A stretch of 64,000 bases of DNA from CBDCVN01 sp965223045 (GCA_965223045.1 CBDCVN010000013.1:372001-436000); one strand, 5' to 3'; shown: positions 9,083 to 18,572, numbered from the stretch's first letter. A program made the numbers and translations. The notes: generated from the sequence alone by a model not told the origin.

Positions 9083-9793
9083 ATGCTTTATAGAAAACAA
9101 AGTAAATCAACAATATTAGTCGAGCTATTCTTAATTTGTGGAGTGCTAGTTACTTTAGTTTATTCGCAGGTTGTTAACCCAAGATGTTTGCGTTTAGAGG
9201 CGTATAGCGTTTCTCCTAAAATTATGCAGCAGGCCTATAAAGTTGTTGCTAAACGCCTTGAGCTTTTGGATATAAAAGGAGTTAACTTATTTCCTTTACA
9301 AGGTAAGTATATTGAGATTAGTTTACAAGATGTAGCTAATGAAGCCTATGAAAAGCTTTTAGAGAGTTTGCAAGTCAAAGGACACTTAACATTTCGATTG
9401 GTCAAACCCAATTCAGAAAGTAAGAAGGCTAATAATCTTGTTATTGAAGACCTTGAGGAAGTGATTTTCACAAGCGATGTATTTGCCTTTGTAGGGCCTG
9501 ATGTGGATTACATGGGTAATGCAGTTTTACTTTTTGATATTAAAAAAAGTTACCAAGATGATTTTATGAACTTTACAAGTTCCCATATTGGACAGCGCTT
9601 GGCAATTGTGCTTGATGATAGAGTGCTTTTTGCACCTATGTTACAAGGGACTATAAGTGAATCAGGGCAAATTTCTGGTCTTAATGACCTTGATGTTGAG
9701 GTTGTAACTACAGCTCTTTTATCAGGGGCTTTGCCTGTACATTTTCAAATAAGCGCAGTTGACAGTGTTAGTGGATGTTCTGTTAAACCCTAA
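9083..9793 (+). CDS. orphan SecD-like P1 domain protein with a single membrane anchor
   Basis: The 236-residue protein has one N-terminal membrane segment (about 10-29). A periplasmic region follows that ends with the SecD P1 signature: a strand and turn containing GQRLAIVLDDRVLFAP, then GTISESGQISG and LLSGALPVHF. Genuine SecD is much longer and continues into five more membrane spans of the RND translocase. Those are missing here, so this cannot be a complete SecD and is probably a derived accessory protein. The gene is preceded by a palindromic divergent promoter. A second SecD-like fragment exists near 28.7 kb. Confidence 0.75.
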   Translation: MLYRKQSKSTILVELFLICGVLVTLVYSQVVNPRCLRLEAYSVSPKIMQQAYKVVAKRLELLDIKGVNLFPLQGKYIEISLQDVANEAYEKLLESLQVKGHLTFRLVKPNSESKKANNLVIEDLEEVIFTSDVFAFVGPDVDYMGNAVLLFDIKKSYQDDFMNFTSSHIGQRLAIVLDDRVLFAPMLQGTISESGQISGLNDLDVEVVTTALLSGALPVHFQISAVDSVSGCSVKP

Positions 9794-9832
9794 TAGCTTT
9801 TAATGTGGTTAATGAGATACCTTACCTAAATT

Positions 9833-10930
9833 ATGAGTACTCGAGATAATAATAAACTTGCCCAACAAGATGCTAATTATTCCTCGGTATTTCTAGAAGT
9901 TAATAACTTAAGCAAAAGTTATGTAGGCAAAGGTAATCCTTATCCTGCTGTTGCTAATTTTAGCCTGAATGTTTACGAAGGTGAAATAGTAGCTCTACTA
10001 GGCCCTAGCGGTTGTGGCAAAACTACGTTTTTACGCCTCGTTGCTGGCTTTGAAGTGCCTCAGCAGGGCACAGTAATTGTGCAGGGTAATAAATTAGTTG
10101 GAGAGGGTATTTGGACTTCACCAGAAAAACGTCATATTGGTTTCGTTTTTCAAGATTATGCGCTGTTCCCACACTTAGATGTTTTACAGAATGTTGCTTT
10201 TGGACTTAAAGGAATGCCTCGCAGAAAACGCTTAGCAAGAGCTAAAGAAGTGATTGACTTAGTAGGTTTGACTATTTTTAGTAAAAGGCATCCTCATCAA
10301 CTTTCTGGTGGACAACAGCAGCGCGTAGCTTTAGCTAGAGCCCTTGCTCGTAACCCTCAATTAATTTTACTTGATGAGCCTTTTAGTAATTTAGATGCTG
10401 CTTTACGCAGCTCGACCCGCCAGGAAGTCAAACGTATTTTAAAGGAATCGGGAACAACAGCAATTTTGGTTACCCACGACCAAGAAGAAGCTATGACCTT
10501 TGCTGATAGATTAGCTGTTATGCGCTTGGGTAAACTCGAGCAAATAGCCTCACCTGAAAAGGTCTACCTTCATCCTCGTACAGCTTTTGTAGCAAGCTTC
10601 CTAGGTACAACTAATTTGATACATGGGATAGCCCATGAAAGGTTTGCCGAAACCCCTATTGGCAAACTACCGCTAAAGGGCAATGCTAGTGGTAATGTGT
10701 TGCTTTCTTTACGTCCAGAAAATCTATCCTTTGATAACTTGCAAGGTATCCCAATTATAGTCATCAGTCGTGAATTTAAAGGACATGACCTAACTTATAC
10801 TTGTGAAACTGATCAAGGAGAAAAATTTATCGTGCAAACCACACCTGAAAATTGCCTACAAGTAGGAGAAAGGTCAAACCTAGTAAGTAAAGGGGTAGCT
10901 GTTCCTTTAGAAGGAAGCACTAAGATTTAA
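9833..10930 (+). CDS. ABC transporter ATP-binding protein, FbpC/PotA-like
   Basis: The 365-residue ATPase has Walker A GPSGCGKTT, Q-loop VFQDYALFPHL, signature LSGGQQQRVALARALA, Walker B LILLDEP and H-loop VTHDQEEA, then a C-terminal TOBE-like domain (about 280-360). The order and length fit the CUT1/FbpC/PotA group that energises uptake of ferric iron, spermidine or sugars. No permease or binding-protein gene is adjacent, so the partner membrane proteins must be elsewhere. It starts 39 nt after the SecD-like gene. The substrate is undetermined; the EGIWTSPEKR insert before the Q-loop resembles ferric-iron types. Confidence 0.85.
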   Translation: MSTRDNNKLAQQDANYSSVFLEVNNLSKSYVGKGNPYPAVANFSLNVYEGEIVALLGPSGCGKTTFLRLVAGFEVPQQGTVIVQGNKLVGEGIWTSPEKRHIGFVFQDYALFPHLDVLQNVAFGLKGMPRRKRLARAKEVIDLVGLTIFSKRHPHQLSGGQQQRVALARALARNPQLILLDEPFSNLDAALRSSTRQEVKRILKESGTTAILVTHDQEEAMTFADRLAVMRLGKLEQIASPEKVYLHPRTAFVASFLGTTNLIHGIAHERFAETPIGKLPLKGNASGNVLLSLRPENLSFDNLQGIPIIVISREFKGHDLTYTCETDQGEKFIVQTTPENCLQVGERSNLVSKGVAVPLEGSTKI

Positions 10931-10932
10931 TG

Positions 10933-11382
10933 TCATTGAATAAGTAAAAAATAAGCATTCCCTAAACTTTTAAAACCAAACTCTTTTAATACCTCTTTAG
11001 GCACCATGCTTTCTTCAGTAGGGGAGATCTTTAGGCTCGAGCACCCCATAGCCTGACAAGCTCCAAGCGCTTGTTCTACAAGCGCTTGAGGCACACTACT
11101 TTCCTGCCAATCACTTTTCACAATAAGACGATCAATGGTTCCTGTTGGGGCATCATCAAAAAGCCCCCAATAACTCCATAAAGATATAAATCCTAAAATG
11201 CTTTTTTCCTGTTCAGCTACCAGCATAGTTGTGCCAGGAGTAGAGAGTAACCGCAACAAATTAGTATTAAGTGCACTTTGCAGTTCTAAAGCAAGTGAAG
11301 CCTCACCTAAAAGTTCTGCTAGCAGGTTAGCTAAGCCATTGTAGTCAGCAGGTCTGGCAACACGAATAACAAAAGTTTGCAT
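10933..11382 (-). CDS. GNAT-family N-acetyltransferase
   Basis: A 149-residue protein starting MQTFVIRVARPADY, the usual first strand of a GNAT fold. A central beta-strand region gives LGFISLWSYWGLFDDAPTG and IDRLIV. A V/I-x-x-x-VPQALVEQAL segment is the acetyl-CoA pyrophosphate loop region, and KEFGFKSLGNAYFLL closes the fold. It would transfer an acetyl group from acetyl-CoA to an unknown amine. The gene is convergent with the ABC ATPase gene, only two bases separating their ends. Confidence 0.75.
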   Translation of the reverse strand: MQTFVIRVARPADYNGLANLLAELLGEASLALELQSALNTNLLRLLSTPGTTMLVAEQEKSILGFISLWSYWGLFDDAPTGTIDRLIVKSDWQESSVPQALVEQALGACQAMGCSSLKISPTEESMVPKEVLKEFGFKSLGNAYFLLIQ

Positions 11383-11452
11383 ACCTTTTAACTTTTAGGG
11401 AATAGTATTTGGTGGATATTTTTGTAATTATGGTGCATGGGAGTATGTCAGG

Positions 11453-11500
11453 ATGCATTAGTGCGTGCAGAGATGCAAGATTTTGTGTCTCTACGGCGGG
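11453..11500. repeat. dispersed palindromic repeat, family A (copy 1)
   Basis: The core at 11467-11494 reads as a 28-bp imperfect palindrome (TGCAAGATTTTGTG flanked by AGAGA/TCTCT). Together with the flank CATTAGTGCGTG it matches copies near 23118 (inverted) and 36896. See the repeat finding. Confidence 0.7.
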
Positions 11501-11563
11501 AATTTGAGGTAGTATTGATTAGCGGACTAAACATGGCTTAAGATTTATCAATTTCTAGATATG

Positions 11564-12979
11564 TTAATCACTTTCTTTTTCATTTTTCAGGGCCTCTAAA
11601 ATCCCTCTATAAAATGTAAATACTTGTGCTTCTTGCACTTCTTCTGAAGGGCGATTTTGCGTTAGGGAAACACAATATTGCAAACCATTTTTTGCTATTA
11701 ACCAACTAGTTAGATTAATTACCCCAGGCTCAGAACCACCTTTAAAGGCTACTCTCTGCCATGCTTTTTTATTGGCTATACCACTGTTAATACCCATAAA
11801 GGGTAAGTATTGCACTTCACGCATAAGCTCGCATAGCTCACGAGTGCTGAAAAACCACTCTACTTCTAGAGCAACTGGTTTACCATCAGTATAGAGCTGG
11901 CTTAATTCTGGAACCTCACGCTCCAAAGATTCATTAATGATATCAAATCTTTGTTGAGAATCACTTTCAATATAACGTTTTAGCAAATCAGCATTTGGTT
12001 CAGCCTTGAGGGTAAAGAATGTCCTTGTACTGATAAAAGGTTTATTTGACTCTATACCTCTAGTTACTAAGGATTCTGCTATATTTTCCGTGCCCAAGGT
12101 ACCCATAAGGGCATCAGCAGCAGTATTATCACTAACTGATATCATCAAAGTAGCAAGGCTTTCTAAAGTGAGTTGTGAATCATTGGGCCAATCTTGCAAT
12201 ATACCGCTAGGTAGGCTTTTCCACTCAGATTTAAGTTTAATAACATCTGCCCAAGCTAGTTCCCCCTTGGTTATTTTGTCCTGTAAACTAACTAGCAACG
12301 CTATTTTGAAGCTCGAGCCCACAGCTAAAGATTCATCAGCATTAACTTCTGCCAACGTTTGGGTGTCGCCAAGTTGTGGATCAAAGCTAAGCACAAAAAG
12401 ACTAGTTTTATCTTGCAGCATATCGAAGTCTTTAAGAGCATCTTTGAGGTCAACAACTTTAGGAATAAGCTCAGTAAAAAGTAAGCCTTCGATCTTTCCA
12501 TCCTCGAGAACTATACGTGCAATAGCATTACCTTTATCAAAAGCAACAACAAATTCAGGGGCTTTTCCTGTGACTTTTTGATAGCTACCTAATTGCTCAG
12601 TGATTTGAGTAATTATTTGTTTGATTTGCTCTAAGGAAACAGCTTGCAAAAAATTCTTGGTGAATACAGCTTCTGTTATTTCTTGGGTAAAGATATTCTC
12701 GAGGGCAGCTTTAGGAGTAAGCTTGGGAGGATCTTGTGCTAGAGAAAGTCCGCTTGATAGAATCAAGAAGCTTATAAACAAGTACTTATAGTTGCCCAGA
12801 TAACTTTTTGCCCTTTTATAGCTAAAGATGTCATTTAAATAAGAAAAAATATTTAGTAAATAATTTGGTAGAAGTGCTTTGTTACTATGCTTTTCAACGT
12901 TGTATGGTACACAACCCATAATAAAAGAAGGATTTGCCGTATAAAGGCATCTCTTTTGGAATAATATATTTTTTTGCAT
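11564..12979 (-). CDS. class A beta-lactamase-like serine hydrolase, exported
   Basis: The protein carries the serine beta-lactamase/transpeptidase triad. SxxK is in GSSFKIALL (serine about residue 222 from this start), SDN is in SVSDNTAAD, and KGG is in FKGGSEPG. A domain of about 100 residues precedes it, as in the Cpe/LpqF-like serine hydrolases, so antibiotic hydrolysis is not implied. The hydrophobic export signal YLFISFLILSSGLSLA ends about 80 residues from the first ATG, an unusually late position. The ATG at 12979 is chosen because AAAGGA precedes it, but the true start may be closer to the signal. It is divergent from the glycine-rich gene. Confidence 0.75.
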   Translation of the reverse strand: MQKNILFQKRCLYTANPSFIMGCVPYNVEKHSNKALLPNYLLNIFSYLNDIFSYKRAKSYLGNYKYLFISFLILSSGLSLAQDPPKLTPKAALENIFTQEITEAVFTKNFLQAVSLEQIKQIITQITEQLGSYQKVTGKAPEFVVAFDKGNAIARIVLEDGKIEGLLFTELIPKVVDLKDALKDFDMLQDKTSLFVLSFDPQLGDTQTLAEVNADESLAVGSSFKIALLVSLQDKITKGELAWADVIKLKSEWKSLPSGILQDWPNDSQLTLESLATLMISVSDNTAADALMGTLGTENIAESLVTRGIESNKPFISTRTFFTLKAEPNADLLKRYIESDSQQRFDIINESLEREVPELSQLYTDGKPVALEVEWFFSTRELCELMREVQYLPFMGINSGIANKKAWQRVAFKGGSEPGVINLTSWLIAKNGLQYCVSLTQNRPSEEVQEAQVFTFYRGILEALKNEKESD

Positions 12980-13092
12980 TATAGTCCTTTTCAATAGCAC
13001 TTAGAAACTTAGGTGTTTCTTGGCTACATAAATTTATGGTACTATAGTACCTTTATTTAGAAACAGCTCTATTGAAAAATTTAGGAGGAAAA

Positions 13093-16000
13093 ATGAAACC
13101 TATAATCTTAAATATACTTAAACTGTGTTTGATACTTTTGACAATTTTATTGACAGCATCAGATTGCGGTGGGACAAGTGAAGACAAACCACCAAACAGT
13201 CCAACTAATATAACAATTCAAGCAGAAGATTCTCAGGTAATTGTTTCTTGGGATACTGATAATACTGCTACCTCATACAATATTTATTTAGCTTCTGAAA
13301 CAGGAGTTGATAAAGTTAACTATAAAAGCAAAGCTAATGGCCAAAAAATTACTAACGTTTCTTCGCCACATACCATACCAGGATTGACTAATGGAACAAT
13401 CTATTACTTTGTAGTTACTGCCCTCAAGGGTAACCTAGAATCTACAGGGTCAAATGAGGTATCTGCGGAGCCTACAGCTCAAAATAATCAATTTAATCCT
13501 ACTAAAGACACCAAATTACCAGCAGGAAATTATGACTTTGACTCTATCAACATTCCTGAAGGTGTCAAAGTAATCTTGGAAGGCGAATCTACCTTTAATG
13601 TAACAGGAGATATAATTATAGCTGGCACCTTGGAAAGTGACTGCGACACTCTCAGTCTTCTTGGTAAAGGTGATATCTCCATTACTGGTGAGGTTAACAC
13701 TGAGTGTAATGATCCCAACAAATCAGGGGACATCATAATAGAAACTACTGAAGGCATTGACATAGGTACTTCTGACGTGGAAGCAAAAATTGAAGGCTCA
13801 GGAGAAGTTATTATTAGAGATCCTACATTAGAAGAGTGGATGTTTGATATTCCATTTGATGCAGACACTCAACTAGCTGCTCAACAAACAGGCACTATTG
13901 CCCCTGTTTGCTCTGCTAGCTCAGATGTAGTAACAGGCAGTGCCAGTGCTGATTTTCCAATTGAAATAAGCTTTTCTGGTAAAGGTGTTGACCCTGACCG
14001 TGGGCCAGTAACCTATTCTTGGGATTTTGATGATGGTGGCAGCTCAACCGAACAAAATCCTATGCATACTTTTGATGTAACAGGGGTTTATGATGTCAAA
14101 CTAACAGTAACCGATGGTGAAAATGAGACCTGTATGGCTACCTTGCGTTTGGTGTTTGAGGAAAGTACAACTATTCCTGAAGAACCTAATGTATCAATAG
14201 AGGTAGACACCTCTCCTTTGCCACCTTTGATAGCTGCTGTTGGGCAAGAGGTAGGTTTTTCTTCACTGGTTGAAGACTTGCAAAGTGCCGATGAAGAATT
14301 AACTTACTCTTGGGACTTTGGTGATGGCAGTCCAAAATCTGCAGAGGTTAATCCTAGCCATAGTTATACTGCTGTAGGTCGCTATGAAATTAGTCTAAGT
14401 GTAAGTGACCCAGACAATAACACCTCAACTGCAGCAACATCGGTATACATAGTGAATCTTGGTATTCCACCACCACCACCACCACCGCCACCACCTGGTA
14501 TTTGTGGTCCACCATTAGTGCTTCCACCTAGCTACAACCTATTCAATGCAGCAATAGCAGGCCGTAGTAGAGTAGTTTTACTAAGGGCTGGTAATTATGT
14601 ATTTGGTCCTGCTGCTCTTATTACAGGTTTGAATGGAAATGATGGTGCAGCTCAAGTAGGAGGTAGTAAGGCTACTGGAAAAAACGGAGAGAAGGGTACC
14701 TCAGTAACTATCTCGATAACTGGTAACCTAGTTATTTGTGGTGGTACATATACTAGCGGTAGCGGTGGTGATGGTGGGGCTGCTACTGCTACATCCACAG
14801 CTCCAGCAAAAGCTCGAGCTAGGGGTGGCCATGGTGGCAAATCAGGAAACTTAAGATTTTTAACTGGTGGTAGAATAGAGTTTAGAGCACCAGCCACTGT
14901 AAACATTGGCAATGGTGGTAATGGTGGTATTACCAGTGCTACTGGTGGTGATGGTAATGATGACTGTACCACTGCACAAAAAGGTGGGAGTGCTGAAGCA
15001 ACTGGCGGCAATGGTGGTAAATCTTCCAAAATTGCTATTGCTTTTAATACTGTAGGCTTAGGTTTTGTTACCGTAAATGGTGGTATTGGTGGTGATGGTG
15101 GAGATGCCACAGCTACGGCTGGTGAAGGTGGTGTAGCTGATTGTTTCCAAACAGCAACTGGTGGCAATGGTGGTACTGCTAAAGCAACTGGTGGTGATGG
15201 CGGTGGGGCAACACTGGCTGGTGTTAGGGGTTTTATAATAGGCGTTGGGGCTTTCACTGGTGGTGATGGTGGTGATGCGGAGACAGCTGGTGGTAATGGT
15301 GGCGATGCCATTGCTGACCCTGATCAGCCTTGCCAGTCTACCAAAGCAACAGGAGGAAATGGAGGAAGGGCTGATACTAAAGCAGGTAGAAGAGGTATAG
15401 GACGCATAAATGGCGTAGATGGTGTTGCTATTGCTCAATCTGGCGTTGGAGGTGATGCTGAAGCTACAGGTGGAGATTGTGATGCTGATGATGGTGCTGA
15501 TGGTGGTAGTGCTGAAGCTACAGGTGGTGAAGGTGGCAACGCTACTGCTAGAAGAGGTCTAGCATCAACTGCTGATGCAGGAAATGGTGGCAATGCTACT
15601 GCTACTGGTGGTAAAGGTGCCGACTGTGTTGACTGTCCTAAACGTGATGGTGGGAATGGTGGTAATGCTACTGCTAATGGTGGCAAAGGTGGTAATGCTT
15701 TAGGGGATGGTGCAAACACCGATGGAAATGGTGGCGATGCCACTGCTAATGGCGGTATGGGTGGTACTGGAGATGATGGCTGTACTCTGCTTATTACTGG
15801 CCGGGGTGGTAACGGTGGTAAAGGTGGTGATGCCACTGCTAATGCTGGTACCTCTAAAGGTAGTGGTGGAACTGGTACAAGTGGTGGTGTTGCTGGTGAT
15901 GGCGGTGATGGCAATGATGGCATTCCGCCCGACCCACCCGGTGGTGGTGGTGCTGCTGGTACACCTAGAGGCAATCCAACTAAGCCCAATGATGGCAATA

Positions 16001-16965
16001 TGGGAATGGAAGGAAATCCTTGTCCTCAACAAGCCTTTAAGCTTAGTATTGACACTTCTGGTTCTGGTACAGGAAGCGTAAACATAGCCCCTCCAATGCC
16101 TGTTGGTGGCTATGCAATAGGAACTGTGGTAACACTTACAGCAGTACCTGATCCAGGCTCTGTATTTTGTGGTTGGAGTGGAGATGCCTCAGGCAACAAT
16201 CCTATTTTTATGCTAACTATGGATAGTGACAAATCCATTGTTGCCGAATTTGCTACTACATCTGAACTTAAAGTTGACATTGAGGGTGATGGAGAAGTAA
16301 CTGTTGACCCTCAATCTCATGCTCCAAACAACCGCTATAAAGAAGGTACTCCCATCACCCTACTGGCAACCCCTGCAGAAGGAAATGAATTTAAAAGGTG
16401 GGAAGGAGATTGTGCTGGTGCTAATAGTGAAGGAAATAAATGCACCCTTACTATGGATGGTGACAAAATGGTGAGAGCTGTTTTCGGTCCCCCCCTAGAT
16501 GCTTGCCAATCATTGTTCGGAAACTCCGATAGTATTGTTTTAAGCCCTACACCCGCACTATCACGCGAAAATCTTACCATATCGGACTCACCTGGTCACT
16601 TGCAATTTACCTATAATTTCCCCTCTCCTCCCTCTGACAATGAAATTAAGGATGTTATAATTGAAGATTTCTTAGAGATGGATATAACTCTTAATAAAAA
16701 CGGCATGGTTAGTATGACGGCGCCAGACCCAGTTATTGATGTGACAGGTGAATTTTTCCCTAGTAATGGTAGCTGTAACATCACTGCAACTGGTATGGGT
16801 TCAGCAGCTGGCTTTGATAATGTGGAAGCACAGCTGGATGCCATTCTTGACCCTGTAACATCTACTATGGATCTCCAATATTTTTGGGGTACAAATGGAG
16901 CTTTCCCTGGAAGTCAACCTGCAGGCGTAATTGTTGACTCTGCTGCTTTTGAAACTGTTCCATAA
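13093..16965 (+). CDS. giant exported protein: FN3, two PKD domains, Gly-rich repeat block, two InlB-type repeats
   Basis: The 1290-residue protein begins with a signal sequence and AGGAGG precedes this ATG. Domains in order are FN3-like (about 30-125), a beta-rich segment, two PKD domains (about 270-455, with YSWDFDDG and YSWDFGDG), and a polyproline hinge of ten prolines. Then comes a glycine-rich block (about 535-985) built from GGNGG, GGDGG and ATATGG units. Two bacterial repeats of the Flg_new/InlB-B type (SGSGTGSVNI, GWSGDASGN) and a C-terminal domain close it. The pattern suggests an adhesin or matrix protein. The cysteine after TASD is not a clean lipobox. Confidence 0.8.
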   Translation: MKPIILNILKLCLILLTILLTASDCGGTSEDKPPNSPTNITIQAEDSQVIVSWDTDNTATSYNIYLASETGVDKVNYKSKANGQKITNVSSPHTIPGLTNGTIYYFVVTALKGNLESTGSNEVSAEPTAQNNQFNPTKDTKLPAGNYDFDSINIPEGVKVILEGESTFNVTGDIIIAGTLESDCDTLSLLGKGDISITGEVNTECNDPNKSGDIIIETTEGIDIGTSDVEAKIEGSGEVIIRDPTLEEWMFDIPFDADTQLAAQQTGTIAPVCSASSDVVTGSASADFPIEISFSGKGVDPDRGPVTYSWDFDDGGSSTEQNPMHTFDVTGVYDVKLTVTDGENETCMATLRLVFEESTTIPEEPNVSIEVDTSPLPPLIAAVGQEVGFSSLVEDLQSADEELTYSWDFGDGSPKSAEVNPSHSYTAVGRYEISLSVSDPDNNTSTAATSVYIVNLGIPPPPPPPPPPGICGPPLVLPPSYNLFNAAIAGRSRVVLLRAGNYVFGPAALITGLNGNDGAAQVGGSKATGKNGEKGTSVTISITGNLVICGGTYTSGSGGDGGAATATSTAPAKARARGGHGGKSGNLRFLTGGRIEFRAPATVNIGNGGNGGITSATGGDGNDDCTTAQKGGSAEATGGNGGKSSKIAIAFNTVGLGFVTVNGGIGGDGGDATATAGEGGVADCFQTATGGNGGTAKATGGDGGGATLAGVRGFIIGVGAFTGGDGGDAETAGGNGGDAIADPDQPCQSTKATGGNGGRADTKAGRRGIGRINGVDGVAIAQSGVGGDAEATGGDCDADDGADGGSAEATGGEGGNATARRGLASTADAGNGGNATATGGKGADCVDCPKRDGGNGGNATANGGKGGNALGDGANTDGNGGDATANGGMGGTGDDGCTLLITGRGGNGGKGGDATANAGTSKGSGGTGTSGGVAGDGGDGNDGIPPDPPGGGGAAGTPRGNPTKPNDGNMGMEGNPCPQQAFKLSIDTSGSGTGSVNIAPPMPVGGYAIGTVVTLTAVPDPGSVFCGWSGDASGNNPIFMLTMDSDKSIVAEFATTSELKVDIEGDGEVTVDPQSHAPNNRYKEGTPITLLATPAEGNEFKRWEGDCAGANSEGNKCTLTMDGDKMVRAVFGPPLDACQSLFGNSDSIVLSPTPALSRENLTISDSPGHLQFTYNFPSPPSDNEIKDVIIEDFLEMDITLNKNGMVSMTAPDPVIDVTGEFFPSNGSCNITATGMGSAAGFDNVEAQLDAILDPVTSTMDLQYFWGTNGAFPGSQPAGVIVDSAAFETVP

Positions 16966-17030
16966 TCTTAATTTCTAAAGTTTGGCGTTGTTTACTGGCA
17001 AATCCAAAATCACCTAAGCTACACAGCATA

Positions 17031-17062
17031 GAGGTATTGAGTCGTCTCAATGCCTCTTTTTA
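17031..17062 (+). terminator. rho-independent terminator of the glycine-rich gene
   Basis: GAGGTATTGAG and CTCAATGCCTC pair around TCGT with one G-U pair, followed by five T. It is 65 bp after the stop codon. Confidence 0.85.
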
Positions 17063-17097
17063 GTTTTCCTAACTGCCTCTATATTACCTCAATTACT

Positions 17098-17229
17098 ATC
17101 TTATACTTTTCACAAAGTCCAAAATAATGCTAGCAACTTCAAGTTTAGGCATAAGTGGCAGTACCTCTTGTACCTTATAGGGGTTTAACAGTGTTTCCAT
17201 AGCCGTTAAAGATTTAGTTCAAACTCTTG
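17098..17229 (-). pseudogene. possible gene remnant with HQEFEL and METLLNP segments
   Basis: On the minus strand a short open frame encodes HQEFELNL, and after a frame change a 34-codon stretch encodes METLLNPYKVQEVLPLMPKL and stops at 17098-17100. The 17-bp sequence TTTAGTTCAAACTCTTG (17213-17229) recurs exactly at 96-112, where the same HQEFEL peptide is encoded. This looks like two relics of one repeated gene family that I cannot name. Confidence 0.3.
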
Positions 17230-17267
17230 GTGTAAACTCATTTCTACTTGTGAAGCACTACCAAAAT

Positions 17268-18572
17268 CTATAAGGCAAAACGCTTATAAATATCATCTAC
17301 ATAACGAAGATACCATTCTACATTAAATGCCTCTGCAAGCTCAGCTTCATTCAAAGGGTTTTCGGAGTCATGTTTTAAATTTTCCCTTAAAGGCACTTGG
17401 GTTTCCCAAGTTTTTAAGCTATTGCGCTGGACAATTTCATAAGCTTGCTCACGCATCATTCCTTTGGCAATAAGCTGGTGTAAAACACGCTGCGAAAAGA
17501 CAAGGCCATAAAGCCGATCTAAATTTTCTTGCATATTTTTAGGGTAAACAACTAGGTTTTCAATAACACTAGTTAATCTACGAGTAGCATAGCTAGCCAA
17601 GCTAGTTGTGTCAGGCAAAATAACCCGCTCAACAGAAGAATGAGAAATATCTCTTTCATGCCATAAGGCAACATTTTCTAAGGCAGCTTGCAAGTTTGAA
17701 CGCATAAGCCTAGCTACTCCAGCAATATTCTCGCTAGCTATAGGATTTTTCTTGTGAGGCATACTGGAAGAGCCTGTTTGACCTTTGGTAAAACCTTCTT
17801 GAGCTTCCCTTACTTCGCTACGCTGTAGGTGGCGTATTTCTAAACTTATACGTTCTAGAGTTGTGCCTAGAATAGCCAACGCACTTAAAACTTCGGCATG
17901 CCTATCTCGAGCAATAGTTTGATTACTAATAGGATCAGGACTTAGCCCCAAGTCTTTAGCTGCAACCATTTCTAATTCTGGAGGGAAGTGGGCATAGGTA
18001 CCCACTGCTCCTGAAAGCATAAGAACACTGACAGCTTCTCTAGCACGCTTTAAGCGTTCAGCATCTCTTTTAAGTGCAGCAAAAAAATTTAAGAATTTAA
18101 GACCAAAGCTCATAGGTTCAGCATGAATACCATGAGTGCGACCTATACAAGGTGTATACTTATAAACAATAGATTTTTGTTTAACTACCTCAGTTAAAGC
18201 CTGCATATCCTTAAGGATAATACTAAGGGTTTCACACAGTAAGAGATTCTGGGCTGAGTCAACTACATCAGTGCTAGTTAACCCCATATGTATGTATTTT
18301 GCATCCTCGCCTATGCGCTCGGTCAGGGCGCGGGTGAAAGCTACAATATCGTGTTTAGTTTCTGCCTCGAGCTCAGTAACTCTTTGAACAAAGTCCTCAT
18401 CTAAGGGTTTAGCCTTCAAAGCCTTTTGTATTTGCTGGACAGTGCCTTTAGGAATTTCTCCTTTTTGTTCCCAAGCAAGAGTGGCAGCTAGCTCTACTCG
18501 AAGCCATGTTTGATATCTATTTACCTCACTCCACAATAGCTTAAAATCAGCAGGAGTATAGCGATCTATCAT
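17268..18572 (-). CDS. purB: adenylosuccinate lyase
   Basis: PurB cleaves adenylosuccinate and SAICAR in purine synthesis, releasing fumarate. The 434-residue length is typical of the short bacterial form. The fumarase/aspartase-superfamily signature SSMPHKKNPI is present in the flexible catalytic loop (about residues 265-275), as are GRTHGIHAEP with the catalytic histidine and LTSTDVVDS. It starts MIDRYTPADFKLLWS like its relatives. It is the last gene of a minus-strand run after SURF1 and the SpoIID-like gene, with gaps of about 48 bp, suggesting an operon. Nothing is unusual in the protein. Confidence 0.95.
   Translation of the reverse strand: MIDRYTPADFKLLWSEVNRYQTWLRVELAATLAWEQKGEIPKGTVQQIQKALKAKPLDEDFVQRVTELEAETKHDIVAFTRALTERIGEDAKYIHMGLTSTDVVDSAQNLLLCETLSIILKDMQALTEVVKQKSIVYKYTPCIGRTHGIHAEPMSFGLKFLNFFAALKRDAERLKRAREAVSVLMLSGAVGTYAHFPPELEMVAAKDLGLSPDPISNQTIARDRHAEVLSALAILGTTLERISLEIRHLQRSEVREAQEGFTKGQTGSSSMPHKKNPIASENIAGVARLMRSNLQAALENVALWHERDISHSSVERVILPDTTSLASYATRRLTSVIENLVVYPKNMQENLDRLYGLVFSQRVLHQLIAKGMMREQAYEIVQRNSLKTWETQVPLRENLKHDSENPLNEAELAEAFNVEWYLRYVDDIYKRFAL

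Noticed and set aside
9833..10930. Naming the ABC ATPase fbpC or potA
   Set aside because: No permease or binding protein is adjacent, and the sequence alone does not decide the substrate.
11564..12979. Calling the serine hydrolase an antibiotic-resistance beta-lactamase
   Set aside because: The SxxK, SDN and KGG motifs support the fold, but the extra N-terminal domain and lack of resistance context do not support that specific activity.
14652..15998. Several long minus-strand open frames (up to 219 codons) rich in Pro, Ser and Thr
   Set aside because: They are antisense to the GGT/GGC-rich repeats of the glycine-rich gene; the repetitive composition removes stop codons. They lack ribosome binding sites and resemble no protein.
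16865..17050. 61-codon minus-strand frame at the end of the glycine-rich gene
   Set aside because: It spans the terminator hairpin of the plus-strand gene and has no coding features.
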